Below, one piece after another: positions 44,193-53,313 of a DNA stretch of 64,000 nt. The stretch covers positions 1 to 64,000 of the forward strand of contig NZ_FZOD01000039.1 in assembly GCF_900188345.1 (NCBI RefSeq). The letters run 5' to 3'. The stretch is from Streptosporangium subroseum (GTDB taxonomy: Bacteria; Actinomycetota; Actinomycetes; Streptosporangiales; Streptosporangiaceae). A program made the translations under genes and the position numbers. The number at the start of each line of letters is the position of its first letter. Within the stretch, counting starts at the first letter, position 1. The notes under the pieces are model-generated. The model saw nothing but the letters and a program-made list of their open reading frames with translations, searched no databases and was not told where the DNA came from.

Positions 44193-45108
44193 GATCCTCG
44201 ACGGGCTCCGTCTCTCCCGCCTCGGAGACGACGACCTGGAGCTCCTGCTGCTCGTCCGGCATTTCGAGCTCAAGCTCCTGGAGCTGTACGGCAGGGGCGA
44301 TCTCAACGGCACCACGCACACCTGCCTCGGCCAGGAGTACGTCCCGGTCGCGCTGCGCCCGCTGCTCGGCGAGGGCGATCACGTCTTCAGCAACCACCGC
44401 GGCCACGGCCACTACCTGTCCAGGTTCCGCGACCCGCACGGGCTGCTCGCGGAGATCATGGGCAGGGAGGGCGCGGTCTGCGGCGGCGTCGGCGGCAGCC
44501 AGCACATCCACCGGGACCGCTACCTGTCCACCGGCGTGCAGGGGGAGAGCATGCCGGTCGCCGCCGGGGTCGCGCTCCACCTCAAGCGGGCCGAGCCCGG
44601 CGCGATCGCCTGCGTCTACATCGGCGACGGCACCTGGGGCGAGGGCGCGGTCTACGAGGCGCTGAACCTCGCCGCGCTCTGGCGGCTTCCGCTGCTGGTC
44701 GTGGTGGAGAACAACGGCATCGCCCAGTCCACGCCGACCACGTCGCAGATGGCGGGTACGGTGGCCGGCCGGGCGGCGGCGTTCGGCATCCGGCACCACC
44801 TGGTCGTCTCCACCGACGTCAACGACATCCGGCTCTCGCTCGAACCCCTCGTCGCGGAGGTGCGGGAGGGCCGGCCGCTGGTGGTCGAGTTCGTGACCCA
44901 CCGGCTCGGCCCGCACAGCAAGGGCGACGACGTCCGCCCGGCCGGCGCCGTACAGGCGGCCAGGGACAACGACTGGTACGGCCGCTACGCCCACGACCAC
45001 CCCGAGCAGTTCCACCGGCTCGATGGAATGGTGAAAGCCCAGGTCCAGGGCATCGCCGACGAGGTCGCCGCGCGCCCGCTCTCCCGCCGGGAGGAATCGT
45101 GCGCGTAG
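44185..45108 (+). CDS. 2-oxoacid dehydrogenase E1 alpha subunit (TPP-dependent)
   Basis: A 307-residue E1alpha of the pyruvate/acetoin dehydrogenase type: THTCLGQEYVPVAL, HRGHGHYL, GGSQHIH, and the TPP motif GDGTWGEGAVYEALN ending in ENN. With E1beta it decarboxylates a 2-oxo acid and passes the acyl group to the E2 lipoyl arm. The GTG start overlaps the C-T gene, so it is within one coupled operon and is not the housekeeping enzyme. Confidence 0.92.
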   Translation: MTEILDGLRLSRLGDDDLELLLLVRHFELKLLELYGRGDLNGTTHTCLGQEYVPVALRPLLGEGDHVFSNHRGHGHYLSRFRDPHGLLAEIMGREGAVCGGVGGSQHIHRDRYLSTGVQGESMPVAAGVALHLKRAEPGAIACVYIGDGTWGEGAVYEALNLAALWRLPLLVVVENNGIAQSTPTTSQMAGTVAGRAAAFGIRHHLVVSTDVNDIRLSLEPLVAEVREGRPLVVEFVTHRLGPHSKGDDVRPAGAVQAARDNDWYGRYAHDHPEQFHRLDGMVKAQVQGIADEVAARPLSRREESCA

Positions 45109-46082
45109 CCGAGAACCTCAACGCGGCCCTGCACGGGCTGCTGGACGACGACCCGACCGCCTACATGCTCGGCGAGGACATCCTCGACCCGTACGGCGGC
45201 GCATTCAAGGTCACCAAGGGCCTGTCCACCCGTTTCCCCGGCCGCGTGATCGGCACCCCGATCAGTGAGGGCGCCCTGACCGGCGTCGCGGCCGGCCTGG
45301 CACTGACCGGCAACACGGCGGTAGCCGAGATCATGTTCGGCGACTTCGTGGCGCTCGCCTTCGACCAGCTCTGCAACTTCGCGAGCAAGTCGGTGTCGAT
45401 GTACGGCAGGCGGCTGCCGCTGCGGATGGTGGTGCGCTGCCCGACCGGCGGCGGCCGGGGCTACGGTCCCACGCACAGCCAGAGCCTGCAGAAGCACTTC
45501 GTCGGCATGCCGGGGCTGTCGCTGTACGAGATGTCCCCCTTCCACGACAACCGCGCGGTGTTCGCGTCGATGCTGGAGCGGGGCGAGCCGTGCGTGTTCT
45601 TCGAGGACAAGGTCCTCTACACCCGGCAGATGGACCTGGTGGACCCGCTGTTCCAGGTGAGCGGTGACGACGACCTGGCCGTGGTCGAGCTCCACGACGC
45701 GGACGACTACCCCGACTGCGTGATCATCGCTCCCGGCGGGATGGCACACCGGGCACTGGCCGCGATGCGCTCCCTGCTGGTGGAGCAGGAGATCTCCTGC
45801 CGGCTGCTGGTGCCCTCCCGGCTCTACCCGCTGGACGTCGAGAAGTTGATGCCGTTCCTCGGGGACGTCGTCCTGGTCGCCGAGGAGAGCACGGCCGGCG
45901 GCACCTGGGGCAGCGAGGTCGCGCACCTCCTCCACGACCGCCTCTGGGACCGTCTGCGCCGGCCCGTCCGCCTCGTCCACTCCCGGGCCGAGGTGATCCC
46001 CACCGCCGCGCATCTCGAAAGTCAGGTGCTGGTGGGGGAGTCCACGATTCACCACGCCGTACGGGAGGCCCTGCGTGGCTGA
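45099..46082 (+). CDS. 2-oxoacid dehydrogenase E1 beta subunit
   Basis: A 327-residue transketolase-like subunit: LGEDILDPYGGAFKVTKGL, GTPISEGALTGVAAGLALTG, MFGDFVALAFDQL, and the C-terminal VLVAEESTAGGTWGSEV. It supplies the catalytic Glu (PISEG) that activates TPP. It overlaps E1alpha by ten and E2 by eight bases. Confidence 0.92.
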   Translation: MRVAENLNAALHGLLDDDPTAYMLGEDILDPYGGAFKVTKGLSTRFPGRVIGTPISEGALTGVAAGLALTGNTAVAEIMFGDFVALAFDQLCNFASKSVSMYGRRLPLRMVVRCPTGGGRGYGPTHSQSLQKHFVGMPGLSLYEMSPFHDNRAVFASMLERGEPCVFFEDKVLYTRQMDLVDPLFQVSGDDDLAVVELHDADDYPDCVIIAPGGMAHRALAAMRSLLVEQEISCRLLVPSRLYPLDVEKLMPFLGDVVLVAEESTAGGTWGSEVAHLLHDRLWDRLRRPVRLVHSRAEVIPTAAHLESQVLVGESTIHHAVREALRG

Positions 46083-47511
46083 CATCCGCGTCCCCAAGCT
46101 CAACAACAACGACACCGAGTATCTGATCGTCCAGTGGCTCGTCGAGGACGGCATGTCCGTCGGCGCGGGAGACCCGGTCGCCGTCCTGGAGACCTCCAAG
46201 GCGGCGGACGAGCTGGAGGCGGAGGAGTCCGGCTACCTCCACCACGCCGCCGCGCTCAACACCTGGATCGCTCCCGGCGCGGTCCTGGCCCGCGTCACCC
46301 CCGAGGCGACCCCGCCGCTCGCCTTCCCCGAAGTCCCGGCCCCGACAGCCGGATCGGCCGCCACAATCCTCGCCGCACCGGAGAGCACGGTTCCCGCGAG
46401 CACGGTTCCCGGGACCGCGGTCCTCGGGGCTGCGGTTCCTGAGCGCGCGGTTCCCGAGAACACGATCCTCGACGCCGCGATTCCTGAGCGCACGGTCTCT
46501 GAGGCCGGGGTCATCGGGGCCGCGGTTCCTCAGGGCGCGGTTCCCGAGAGCGGGACCTCCAAGACCGCCGCACCGGACATCCAGCCGGCCGTTCAGCCGG
46601 TTGTCACCGACCTCGCCCGCGCGGCCATGGAGGAGCTCGGCGTCTCCCACGACGAGGTCGTGGCCCTGGGCCTGCGTGTCATCCGCCGTTCCGATGTGGA
46701 GGCCCTGGCAACCCGCCGCACCGGAGCCGGTCACACGGGATCCCCCGCCGGCCGCCCCGGAGCCCCGGTCGCCCGGTCTCGGCGACCGGTTCCCCACCGC
46801 CGTACCCACGTCCCGGCCATCACCCGCACCGAAGCCCCGGCCGCCGCCGGCGACGCGGCGGGTACGCACCGGCTCTCCAGGGTGCAGCGAGCCGTCGCGC
46901 GCGCCGTCACCGTCTCGCACGACACGATTCCCGCCGCCTACACGCTGATGAAGTTCGAGGTCGGGCCGTTGCTGGAACGAGCCAGGGGACTGACCAGGGA
47001 GGTTCGCAGGCCGGTCGGGCTCGCGGAGCTGTTCGTCCAGGCCGTGGCCGGGCTGCATCCGGCGTTCCCGCTGTTCTTCGCCTCGATCGACGGGGACGTG
47101 GCGCGGCCCGCGGAGGCTCCGCGCGTCGGCGTCACGTTCGACATGGGCGAGGGTCTCTACGTGCCGGTCGTCCATGACACCGGATCGCTCCGGAGCATCG
47201 CCGACACGCTCATGCGCTACCGGCTGGCCGCCACCGAGGGCGACTTCCGGGAGAAGGACCTCGCCGGCGCCAACATCGCCGTCACCCTGCACACCGACGC
47301 CGACGTCATCCTCGCGATCCCCTTCATCTTCCCCGGGACGGTCTGCGCGCTCGCGATCACCTCGCCGCAGCAGGAGCTCGTCCTCGGCGAGGACGGCGCC
47401 GTGACGGCGAGGACCGTCGCGAACATCGGCCTCGCCTACGACCACCGACTGATCAATGGCAGGGACGCCTCGCGCTTCCTCACCGAACTCCGGATCGAGC
47501 TGAAGTCATGA
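46075..47511 (+). CDS. 2-oxoacid dehydrogenase E2 (dihydrolipoamide acyltransferase)
   Basis: 478 residues: a lipoyl domain with the acceptor Lys42 in ETSKAADE, a repetitive V/P/E-rich linker (about 100-165), a subunit-binding domain (VTDLARAAMEELGVSHDEVVALGLR), and the CoA-acyltransferase core ending in YDHRLINGRDA with the catalytic His. No E3 gene is present, so a shared housekeeping E3 would have to reoxidise the lipoyl arm, or the acyl group is passed non-oxidatively to a carrier. It shares an ATGA overlap with the NRPS-MFS gene. Confidence 0.9.
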   Translation: MADIRVPKLNNNDTEYLIVQWLVEDGMSVGAGDPVAVLETSKAADELEAEESGYLHHAAALNTWIAPGAVLARVTPEATPPLAFPEVPAPTAGSAATILAAPESTVPASTVPGTAVLGAAVPERAVPENTILDAAIPERTVSEAGVIGAAVPQGAVPESGTSKTAAPDIQPAVQPVVTDLARAAMEELGVSHDEVVALGLRVIRRSDVEALATRRTGAGHTGSPAGRPGAPVARSRRPVPHRRTHVPAITRTEAPAAAGDAAGTHRLSRVQRAVARAVTVSHDTIPAAYTLMKFEVGPLLERARGLTREVRRPVGLAELFVQAVAGLHPAFPLFFASIDGDVARPAEAPRVGVTFDMGEGLYVPVVHDTGSLRSIADTLMRYRLAATEGDFREKDLAGANIAVTLHTDADVILAIPFIFPGTVCALAITSPQQELVLGEDGAVTARTVANIGLAYDHRLINGRDASRFLTELRIELKS

Positions 47512-50500
47512 CGGAGACAACCCTCTCGGACGCCAAGCGGGCACTGCTCGCGCAGCGACTCCGGCGCCGGGGCGAGTCCCAGGCCATCACGGTCCGGGAC
47601 CCCGGCACGACCCCGCCCCTGTCCCACGCCCAGGAACGCCTGTGGTTCATGGAGCAGTACCGGCCGGGTACCACCACCTACACGGTTCCCGTCGCGGTGC
47701 GCCTGAGCGGCGACCTGGACGCCGACGCGCTGCGCCGGGCGCTGGACGAGATCGTCACGCGCCACGAGGCCCTGCGGATGCGGTTCCTCACCACCGAGGA
47801 CGGCACCCCCGAGCTTGTCATCGACGAGCCCCGGCCCGCCGAGTTCCGCGTCACCGAGGCGCCGGACCTGGACGCCGTGATCGAGCTGTTCGACGCGGAC
47901 CTCGCCACCCCGTTCGACCTGGAGCGGGGCCCGCTCTTCCGGACGGTGCTGGTACGGCTCGCGCCCGCCGACCACGTGCTCCTCATCGCCGCCCATCACA
48001 GCGTCACCGACGGCTGGTCCAGCGATGTGATCATCCGTGAACTGCTCGCCCTGCACGACGGCAGGACCCCGCCGCCCGCCCCGGTCGGCTACGGCGACTA
48101 CGCCATCTGGCAGCGGGGCCGTGACCACCGCCGTGAGCTCGACTACTGGCGTGACCGGCTCGCCGGGCTGCCCGCCCTCGAACTGCCCACCGACCGGCCG
48201 CGCCCCGCCGAGCAGCGCCACGAGGGGGCCGCCGTCGGTGTCCGTCTCGACGCCGACCTCACCCGTCGGCTGACCGAGCTGGGCGCGACGGCCGGTGCCA
48301 CGCCGTACATGACGTTGATGGCCGCCTTCCAGGTCCTGCTGGCCCGCTACTCGGGGCAGCAGGACTTCGCGGTCGGATCCCCGACCGCGGGCCGGGGATT
48401 GCCCGAGCTGGACGGCGTCGTCGGCATGTTCGTCAACACGCTGGTCATGCGCGCGGACCTGGCGGACGACCCGTCGTTCGACACGTTCCTGGCCCGCACG
48501 CGCGAGGCCGCGCTGGACGCCCTCGCGCACCGGGAGCTCCCGTTCGACCAGCTGGTCGGCGAGCTGAACGTGGTCCGCGACGTGAGCCGCTCCCCGCTCG
48601 CACAGGTCATGTTCGCACTGCAGAACTTCAAGGCGGGCGAAGAGGACGGGCGCGTGTCCTACGTCGGGCTCCCGGCCAGGACCACCCGCCACGACCTCGG
48701 CCTGTATCTGTTCGAGAGCCCGGACGGGCTGTTCGGCGACATCACCTACAGCACCGCCCTGTTCGACCGGGAGACCGTGGAACTGCTGGCGTCCCGGTTC
48801 GAGACGCTGCTGCGCTCGATAGTGGCGGCTCCGCGGACGCGGGTGGGAGAGCTGTCGCTGATGTCCGGCGACGAGCGGGACCTGGTCCTGGGCTTCGGCG
48901 CCGGCCCCGCCCCCCAGCCGGCCGGACACGATCTGCTCCACGACCTCGTCACCGCCCAGGCCGCGCTGACCCCCGGCGCGACGGCCGTGGTCTGCGGTGA
49001 CGCGCTGGCCCCGGACGCGGTGCCCGCGGTGCGCGGAGCCTCCGCGAGATCCGGCGCGGCGTCCACGGCGCGCGGCGGCTCCGTGAGCTCTGGTACGGCG
49101 TCCACGGCGCACGGCGGTTCGCTGACGTACGCCGAACTCGACGAGCGCTCCACCCGGATCGCCGCCCTGCTGAGGAACCGGTACGGCGTGGGCCCCGACA
49201 CCAGGGTCGGCGTCTTCCTGGAGCAGTCGACCGACCTCGCGGCGGCCGTCATCGGCGTCATGAAGGCCGGTGGCGCCTACGTGCCCCTCGACCCCAAGCA
49301 GCCCCGCGACCGCCTGGCGTACATGCTCGGCGACGCCGGAGCCGTCGCCGTCCTCACCACCTCCGCCCTGCGCGACCTGGTTCCCGACGCGCCGGTGATC
49401 TGCCTGGACTCCGAGGCGCTGGACGAGACCGGGTTCGAGCGCCCCGAGGTCTCACCCGACCACCTGGCGTACGTGATCTACACCTCGGGCACGACCGGGC
49501 GGCCGAAGGGCGTCGGGGTGCAGCACCGGCAGGTGCTGAACTACCTGGCCGGGGTCAGGGAGCGGTTCGAGGTCGAGCCCGCGGCGGTCTACACGCTGCT
49601 GCAGTCGCTCTCGTTCGACTTCGGGGTGACGATCTTCTACCTGTCGCTCATGACCGGCGGCGAGCTGCACCTGGTCGATCCGCAGACCCCGGCCGAGGAG
49701 CTCGCCGGGCAGCTGAGCCGTACCGACTACCTGAAGATGACCCCGTCCCACCTCGCCTCGCTGCTCACCGGGGTGGACGCGGCCGAGCTGCTCCCGCGCA
49801 AGCTCCTCATCCTCGGCGGCGAGGCGTCCACCTGGAGCTGGGCCCGGGAGCTGGCCGCGCACACCACGGTGGTCAACCACTACGGCCCCACCGAGGCCAC
49901 GGTCGGCATCTCCACGTACGCCGTCACGGGGGAGGAGGAACGGGCGTTGAACCTGCCGATCGGCAGGCCGCTGCCCGGAGCCGGGGTCTACGTGCTGGAC
50001 GAGCACCTGCGGCTGGTCCCGCCCGGCATGACGGGCGAGATCTACCTCGGTGGCGACCGGCTCGCCCGGGGATACCTCGGCCGCCCCGGACTGACGGCCG
50101 ACAGGTTCCTGCCCGACCCGTACGGCGAGCCCGGCGCGCGCATGTACAGGACCGGCGACCTCGGCCGCTGGCTGCCCTCCGGCGACCTGTGCTTCCTCGG
50201 CCGCCGAGACCTTCAGGTGAAGGTCAGGGGCTACCGGGTGGAGTTGCCGGAGATCGAGTCGGTGCTCACCGACCAGCCCGGGATCGCGTACGCCGTCGTC
50301 GAGCTGCGCAAGGACCGGCTGATCGGATATCTGGTCGGGGACCGGATCAGTGTGAGCGAGCTGCGGACGCGGCTCGGCGAACGGCTTCCCGAATACATGA
50401 TCCCCGGACGGTTCGTCTGGCTGGACGAGCTGCCCCTGAAGTCGCACGGCAAGGTCGACCGGGCCAGGCTGCCCGAGCCCGACGAGGAGCGGCCGGATCA

Positions 50501-53258
50501 GCAGGCCGGATTCGTCCCGCCGGGGACGCCGCTCGAAGAGGCGATCGCGGCGGTGTGGGCGAAGGTGCTCGGTCTGGCCCAGGTCGGCGTGCTGGACGAC
50601 TTCTTCGACCTGGGCGGACATTCGCTGCTCGCCGCCCAGGTCGTCGCCCGTATGCGGAAAATCATCCCCGCGGGCGGGCGCCAGGTGACCATCCTGGACC
50701 TGTTCAAGCAGAAGACCGTTCGCGAGCTCGCGGAGCTCATTGAGACGGGCGACAACGGGCCGCGCATGTTCCTGCACCGGCTCACCCCGGCACGCACCGC
50801 CACCTCGACCCTGGTCTGCGTGCCGTACGGCGGCGGCAGCGCGGCCATCTACCAGCCGCTGGCCGACACCATGCCCGCGGGCTGGGCGCTGCACGCGGTC
50901 GCCGTCCCCGGTCAGGAGATGGGGCTGATCGAGGAGACCCGGCCCGTGGCCGAGGTCGCGCAGGGCTGCGTGGAGGAGATCCTGCAGGGGATCAAGGGCC
51001 CGCTCGCGCTGTACGGGCACTGCGGGCTCGGCGTCATGCTGACCGTGGAGATCGCCCGTCGGCTTGAGGCGGCGGGCCGTCCGGTCGAGGCCATCTATCT
51101 CGGGGGCATCTTCCCCTTCGCCCGGCCCGCCTCGGTGCTGACCTGGCTCTCGAACCTGACCGACCGCCTCCGCAGCGACCAGATCTGGGCCAACGCCCTG
51201 CAGGCCGCCGGCCTCGACGTGGAGGACCTCGAACGCGACCAGCTCGCGTTGATGATCGACAATCGCCGCAAGGGCACGAAGGAGGCGGAACGCTACTTCA
51301 CCCGCCTCTTCGAGGAGGGGATCGAACCGCTCAACGCGCCGATCATCTCCGTGGCGGGTGAGCGTGATCCGGCCACCGAGTTCTACCAGGAGCGCTACCG
51401 CGAGTGGCATCTCCTGACGGACTCCACCGCCGTGGTCGTGCTGGACGAGGCGGGTCACTTCTTCCTGAAGTATCGGGCCGGGGAACTCGCCACCATCGTC
51501 ACCGGCACCCACCTGGCCATCGCCTCCGGCGACACCGCCGGGCTGGACCGTACCGACCGGTCCACCTGGTGGCTCGAAGGCGTCTCCACCCAGAACCGTT
51601 CCGCCCAGGGCGGCTCCGCCCACCCCGCGCTCACACAACCCGCCTCCGCTCTGGATACGGCGGCGCGGAACGGATCCGCCCCTCATGACGTGACGCGGAA
51701 CGGGTCCGCCACCCAGGACGTGGTGCTGAACGGGTCCGTCCTTCAGGACGCGGCGCGGAACGGATCAGGTCACGGGCCGGACGGAGCCGACGGGCACTCC
51801 GCGCCCGTCCTCGCCGATTCGGGCACGGACGGCGCCCCACCGGCGGGGCCCCGTACCGCCACGGATCCTCCGGCGCGGTCCGGTCCACAGCCGAGCATGA
51901 AACGGTTCGCCACCGTGGCGGCGGGGCAGCTCGTCTCGATCATCGGGTCGTCGCTGACCGAGTTCGCCGTCCCGCTGTGGATCTACATCAACACCGGCTC
52001 GCTCGCCAGGTTCGCCCTGTTCTCGGTCCTCGCGCTGGTCCCCGGCATGCTGGTGTCCCCCATCGCGGGTGCCCTCGTCGACCGCTACGACCGGCGCAGG
52101 GTCATGCTCGCCGGGGACATCGGCGCGTTCGGCACCCAGCTGGCCCTCGGGGTCCTGCTGTGGACCGGAAATCTCCAGACCTGGCACATCTACCCGCTTC
52201 TGGTCCTGCTGTCGGTCGCGCTGACCTTCCAGCGCCTCGCCTACAACTCCTCCCTCCCGCAGCTGGTCCCCAAGCGTTTCCTCGGTCACGCCAACGGGGT
52301 GGTGCAGATGGTCACCGGCACCGCCCAGCTGGTCGTCCCGCTGATCGCGGTCGGTCTGATGGCGGCGATCGGGCTGGAGGGCATCCTCGTCCTGGACGTC
52401 GGCTCCTACGCCTTCGCGATCATCGTGCTGCTCTTCGTCCGCTTCCCGAAGAGCATGGGGTGGAAGCGCAGGGAGACCCTGGTCGCCGAGATGGTCGAGG
52501 GCTGGAAGTTCTCCTGGGGCAACCGGGGCTTCCGCGGCATGCTGTTCTTCTTCGCGGTGCTGAACATCTTCCTGTCCCCGCTGTTCCTGCTCATCTCGCC
52601 GCTGGTCCTGGGCTTCGCCACGCTGGAGGACGTCGGCAGGATCGCGTTCGCCGGAGGTCTCGGGGTCTTCCTCGGCGGCCTCGCCATGACCGTCTGGGGC
52701 GGGCCCCGGCGCCGGCGGCTGCACGGTGTCATGATCTCCACCCTTCTCCTCAGCGTTTTCTGCCTGATCACGGGCCTCCAGCAGAACCTGCTCCTGATCG
52801 CGATCGGCGCCTTCGGGATGTCGTTCTGGCTGACCATGCTCAACGGCGTCTACGCCACGATCGTCCAGGTCAAGGTGCCCCAGCGCTTCCACGGCCGGGT
52901 CATCGCGCTCAACACCCTGGTCGCCTGGTCCACCCTGCCGATCGGCTTCGGCCTGGTCGCTCCGTACGGCAGCGCGCTGTTCGAGCCGCTGCTCGCGCCG
53001 GACGGCCCCCTCGCCGGCACCGTCGGCCTCGTGCTCGGAACGGGGGAGGGACGGGGCGTCGGCCTGATGTACGTCCTGTTCGCGGTCGCCATCGCCGTCA
53101 CGGCGCTGGTCGCCATGCGGACCCGGACGCTGTCGCGGTTCGACGTGGACGTGCCGGACGCGCTCCCGGATGACCTGGTCGGTTTCCAGACCATCCAGAA
53201 GCGCCTCGGACAGGAACCCCGCGAACCGCTCGCCGAGGCGGTCGCCGCCCGGAGCTGA
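47508..53258 (+). CDS. NRPS-transporter fusion: C-A-T-TE-MFS
   Basis: 1916 residues in one frame. C domain about 20-450 (HHSVTDG), A domain about 470-970 (YTSGTTGRPKG, YGPTE), carrier serine Ser1039 (FDLGGHSLLA), thioesterase about 1080-1345, a repetitive linker 1355-1462, then an MFS exporter from about 1464 to 1890 with 11-12 membrane helices and the loop-2 motif GALVDRYDRRRVML. The TE elbow reads YGHCGLG with Cys1172 instead of Ser; Asp in GERDP and His in EAGHFF complete the triad. The A pocket reads D-F-T-K-I-G-H-V-G-K, near the aspartate code. No internal ribosome site precedes Met1464, so fusion appears real. Confidence 0.95.
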   Translation: MTETTLSDAKRALLAQRLRRRGESQAITVRDPGTTPPLSHAQERLWFMEQYRPGTTTYTVPVAVRLSGDLDADALRRALDEIVTRHEALRMRFLTTEDGTPELVIDEPRPAEFRVTEAPDLDAVIELFDADLATPFDLERGPLFRTVLVRLAPADHVLLIAAHHSVTDGWSSDVIIRELLALHDGRTPPPAPVGYGDYAIWQRGRDHRRELDYWRDRLAGLPALELPTDRPRPAEQRHEGAAVGVRLDADLTRRLTELGATAGATPYMTLMAAFQVLLARYSGQQDFAVGSPTAGRGLPELDGVVGMFVNTLVMRADLADDPSFDTFLARTREAALDALAHRELPFDQLVGELNVVRDVSRSPLAQVMFALQNFKAGEEDGRVSYVGLPARTTRHDLGLYLFESPDGLFGDITYSTALFDRETVELLASRFETLLRSIVAAPRTRVGELSLMSGDERDLVLGFGAGPAPQPAGHDLLHDLVTAQAALTPGATAVVCGDALAPDAVPAVRGASARSGAASTARGGSVSSGTASTAHGGSLTYAELDERSTRIAALLRNRYGVGPDTRVGVFLEQSTDLAAAVIGVMKAGGAYVPLDPKQPRDRLAYMLGDAGAVAVLTTSALRDLVPDAPVICLDSEALDETGFERPEVSPDHLAYVIYTSGTTGRPKGVGVQHRQVLNYLAGVRERFEVEPAAVYTLLQSLSFDFGVTIFYLSLMTGGELHLVDPQTPAEELAGQLSRTDYLKMTPSHLASLLTGVDAAELLPRKLLILGGEASTWSWARELAAHTTVVNHYGPTEATVGISTYAVTGEEERALNLPIGRPLPGAGVYVLDEHLRLVPPGMTGEIYLGGDRLARGYLGRPGLTADRFLPDPYGEPGARMYRTGDLGRWLPSGDLCFLGRRDLQVKVRGYRVELPEIESVLTDQPGIAYAVVELRKDRLIGYLVGDRISVSELRTRLGERLPEYMIPGRFVWLDELPLKSHGKVDRARLPEPDEERPDQQAGFVPPGTPLEEAIAAVWAKVLGLAQVGVLDDFFDLGGHSLLAAQVVARMRKIIPAGGRQVTILDLFKQKTVRELAELIETGDNGPRMFLHRLTPARTATSTLVCVPYGGGSAAIYQPLADTMPAGWALHAVAVPGQEMGLIEETRPVAEVAQGCVEEILQGIKGPLALYGHCGLGVMLTVEIARRLEAAGRPVEAIYLGGIFPFARPASVLTWLSNLTDRLRSDQIWANALQAAGLDVEDLERDQLALMIDNRRKGTKEAERYFTRLFEEGIEPLNAPIISVAGERDPATEFYQERYREWHLLTDSTAVVVLDEAGHFFLKYRAGELATIVTGTHLAIASGDTAGLDRTDRSTWWLEGVSTQNRSAQGGSAHPALTQPASALDTAARNGSAPHDVTRNGSATQDVVLNGSVLQDAARNGSGHGPDGADGHSAPVLADSGTDGAPPAGPRTATDPPARSGPQPSMKRFATVAAGQLVSIIGSSLTEFAVPLWIYINTGSLARFALFSVLALVPGMLVSPIAGALVDRYDRRRVMLAGDIGAFGTQLALGVLLWTGNLQTWHIYPLLVLLSVALTFQRLAYNSSLPQLVPKRFLGHANGVVQMVTGTAQLVVPLIAVGLMAAIGLEGILVLDVGSYAFAIIVLLFVRFPKSMGWKRRETLVAEMVEGWKFSWGNRGFRGMLFFFAVLNIFLSPLFLLISPLVLGFATLEDVGRIAFAGGLGVFLGGLAMTVWGGPRRRRLHGVMISTLLLSVFCLITGLQQNLLLIAIGAFGMSFWLTMLNGVYATIVQVKVPQRFHGRVIALNTLVAWSTLPIGFGLVAPYGSALFEPLLAPDGPLAGTVGLVLGTGEGRGVGLMYVLFAVAIAVTALVAMRTRTLSRFDVDVPDALPDDLVGFQTIQKRLGQEPREPLAEAVAARS
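51655..51772 (+). repeat. 30-bp in-frame repeats in the TE-MFS linker
   Basis: Three to four 30-base units code NGSAPHDVTR, NGSATQDVVL, NGSVLQDAAR and NGSG. They extend the flexible tether between the thioesterase and the first membrane helix. Confidence 0.8.
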
Positions 53259-53266
53259 CCTCACCG

Positions 53267-53302
53267 CGGCCGCACCGGGCGAGGACCTCGGCGGTGCGGC
53301 CG
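53267..53302. terminator. Terminator hairpin after the NRPS-MFS gene
   Basis: CGGCCGCACC (53267-53276) pairs with 53293-53302. It lies between two convergent stops and closes both operons. Confidence 0.75.
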
Positions 53303-53313
53303 GGAGGAGTTTC

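Noticed and set aside
44185..47511. Housekeeping pyruvate or acetoin dehydrogenase operon
   Set aside because: Genes overlap NRPS genes on both sides and E3 is lacking, so a dedicated biosynthetic role fits better.
51897..53258. MFS as a separate gene starting at the ATG at 51897
   Set aside because: No Shine-Dalgarno sequence precedes it and the frame is continuous with the NRPS; kept as a fusion.
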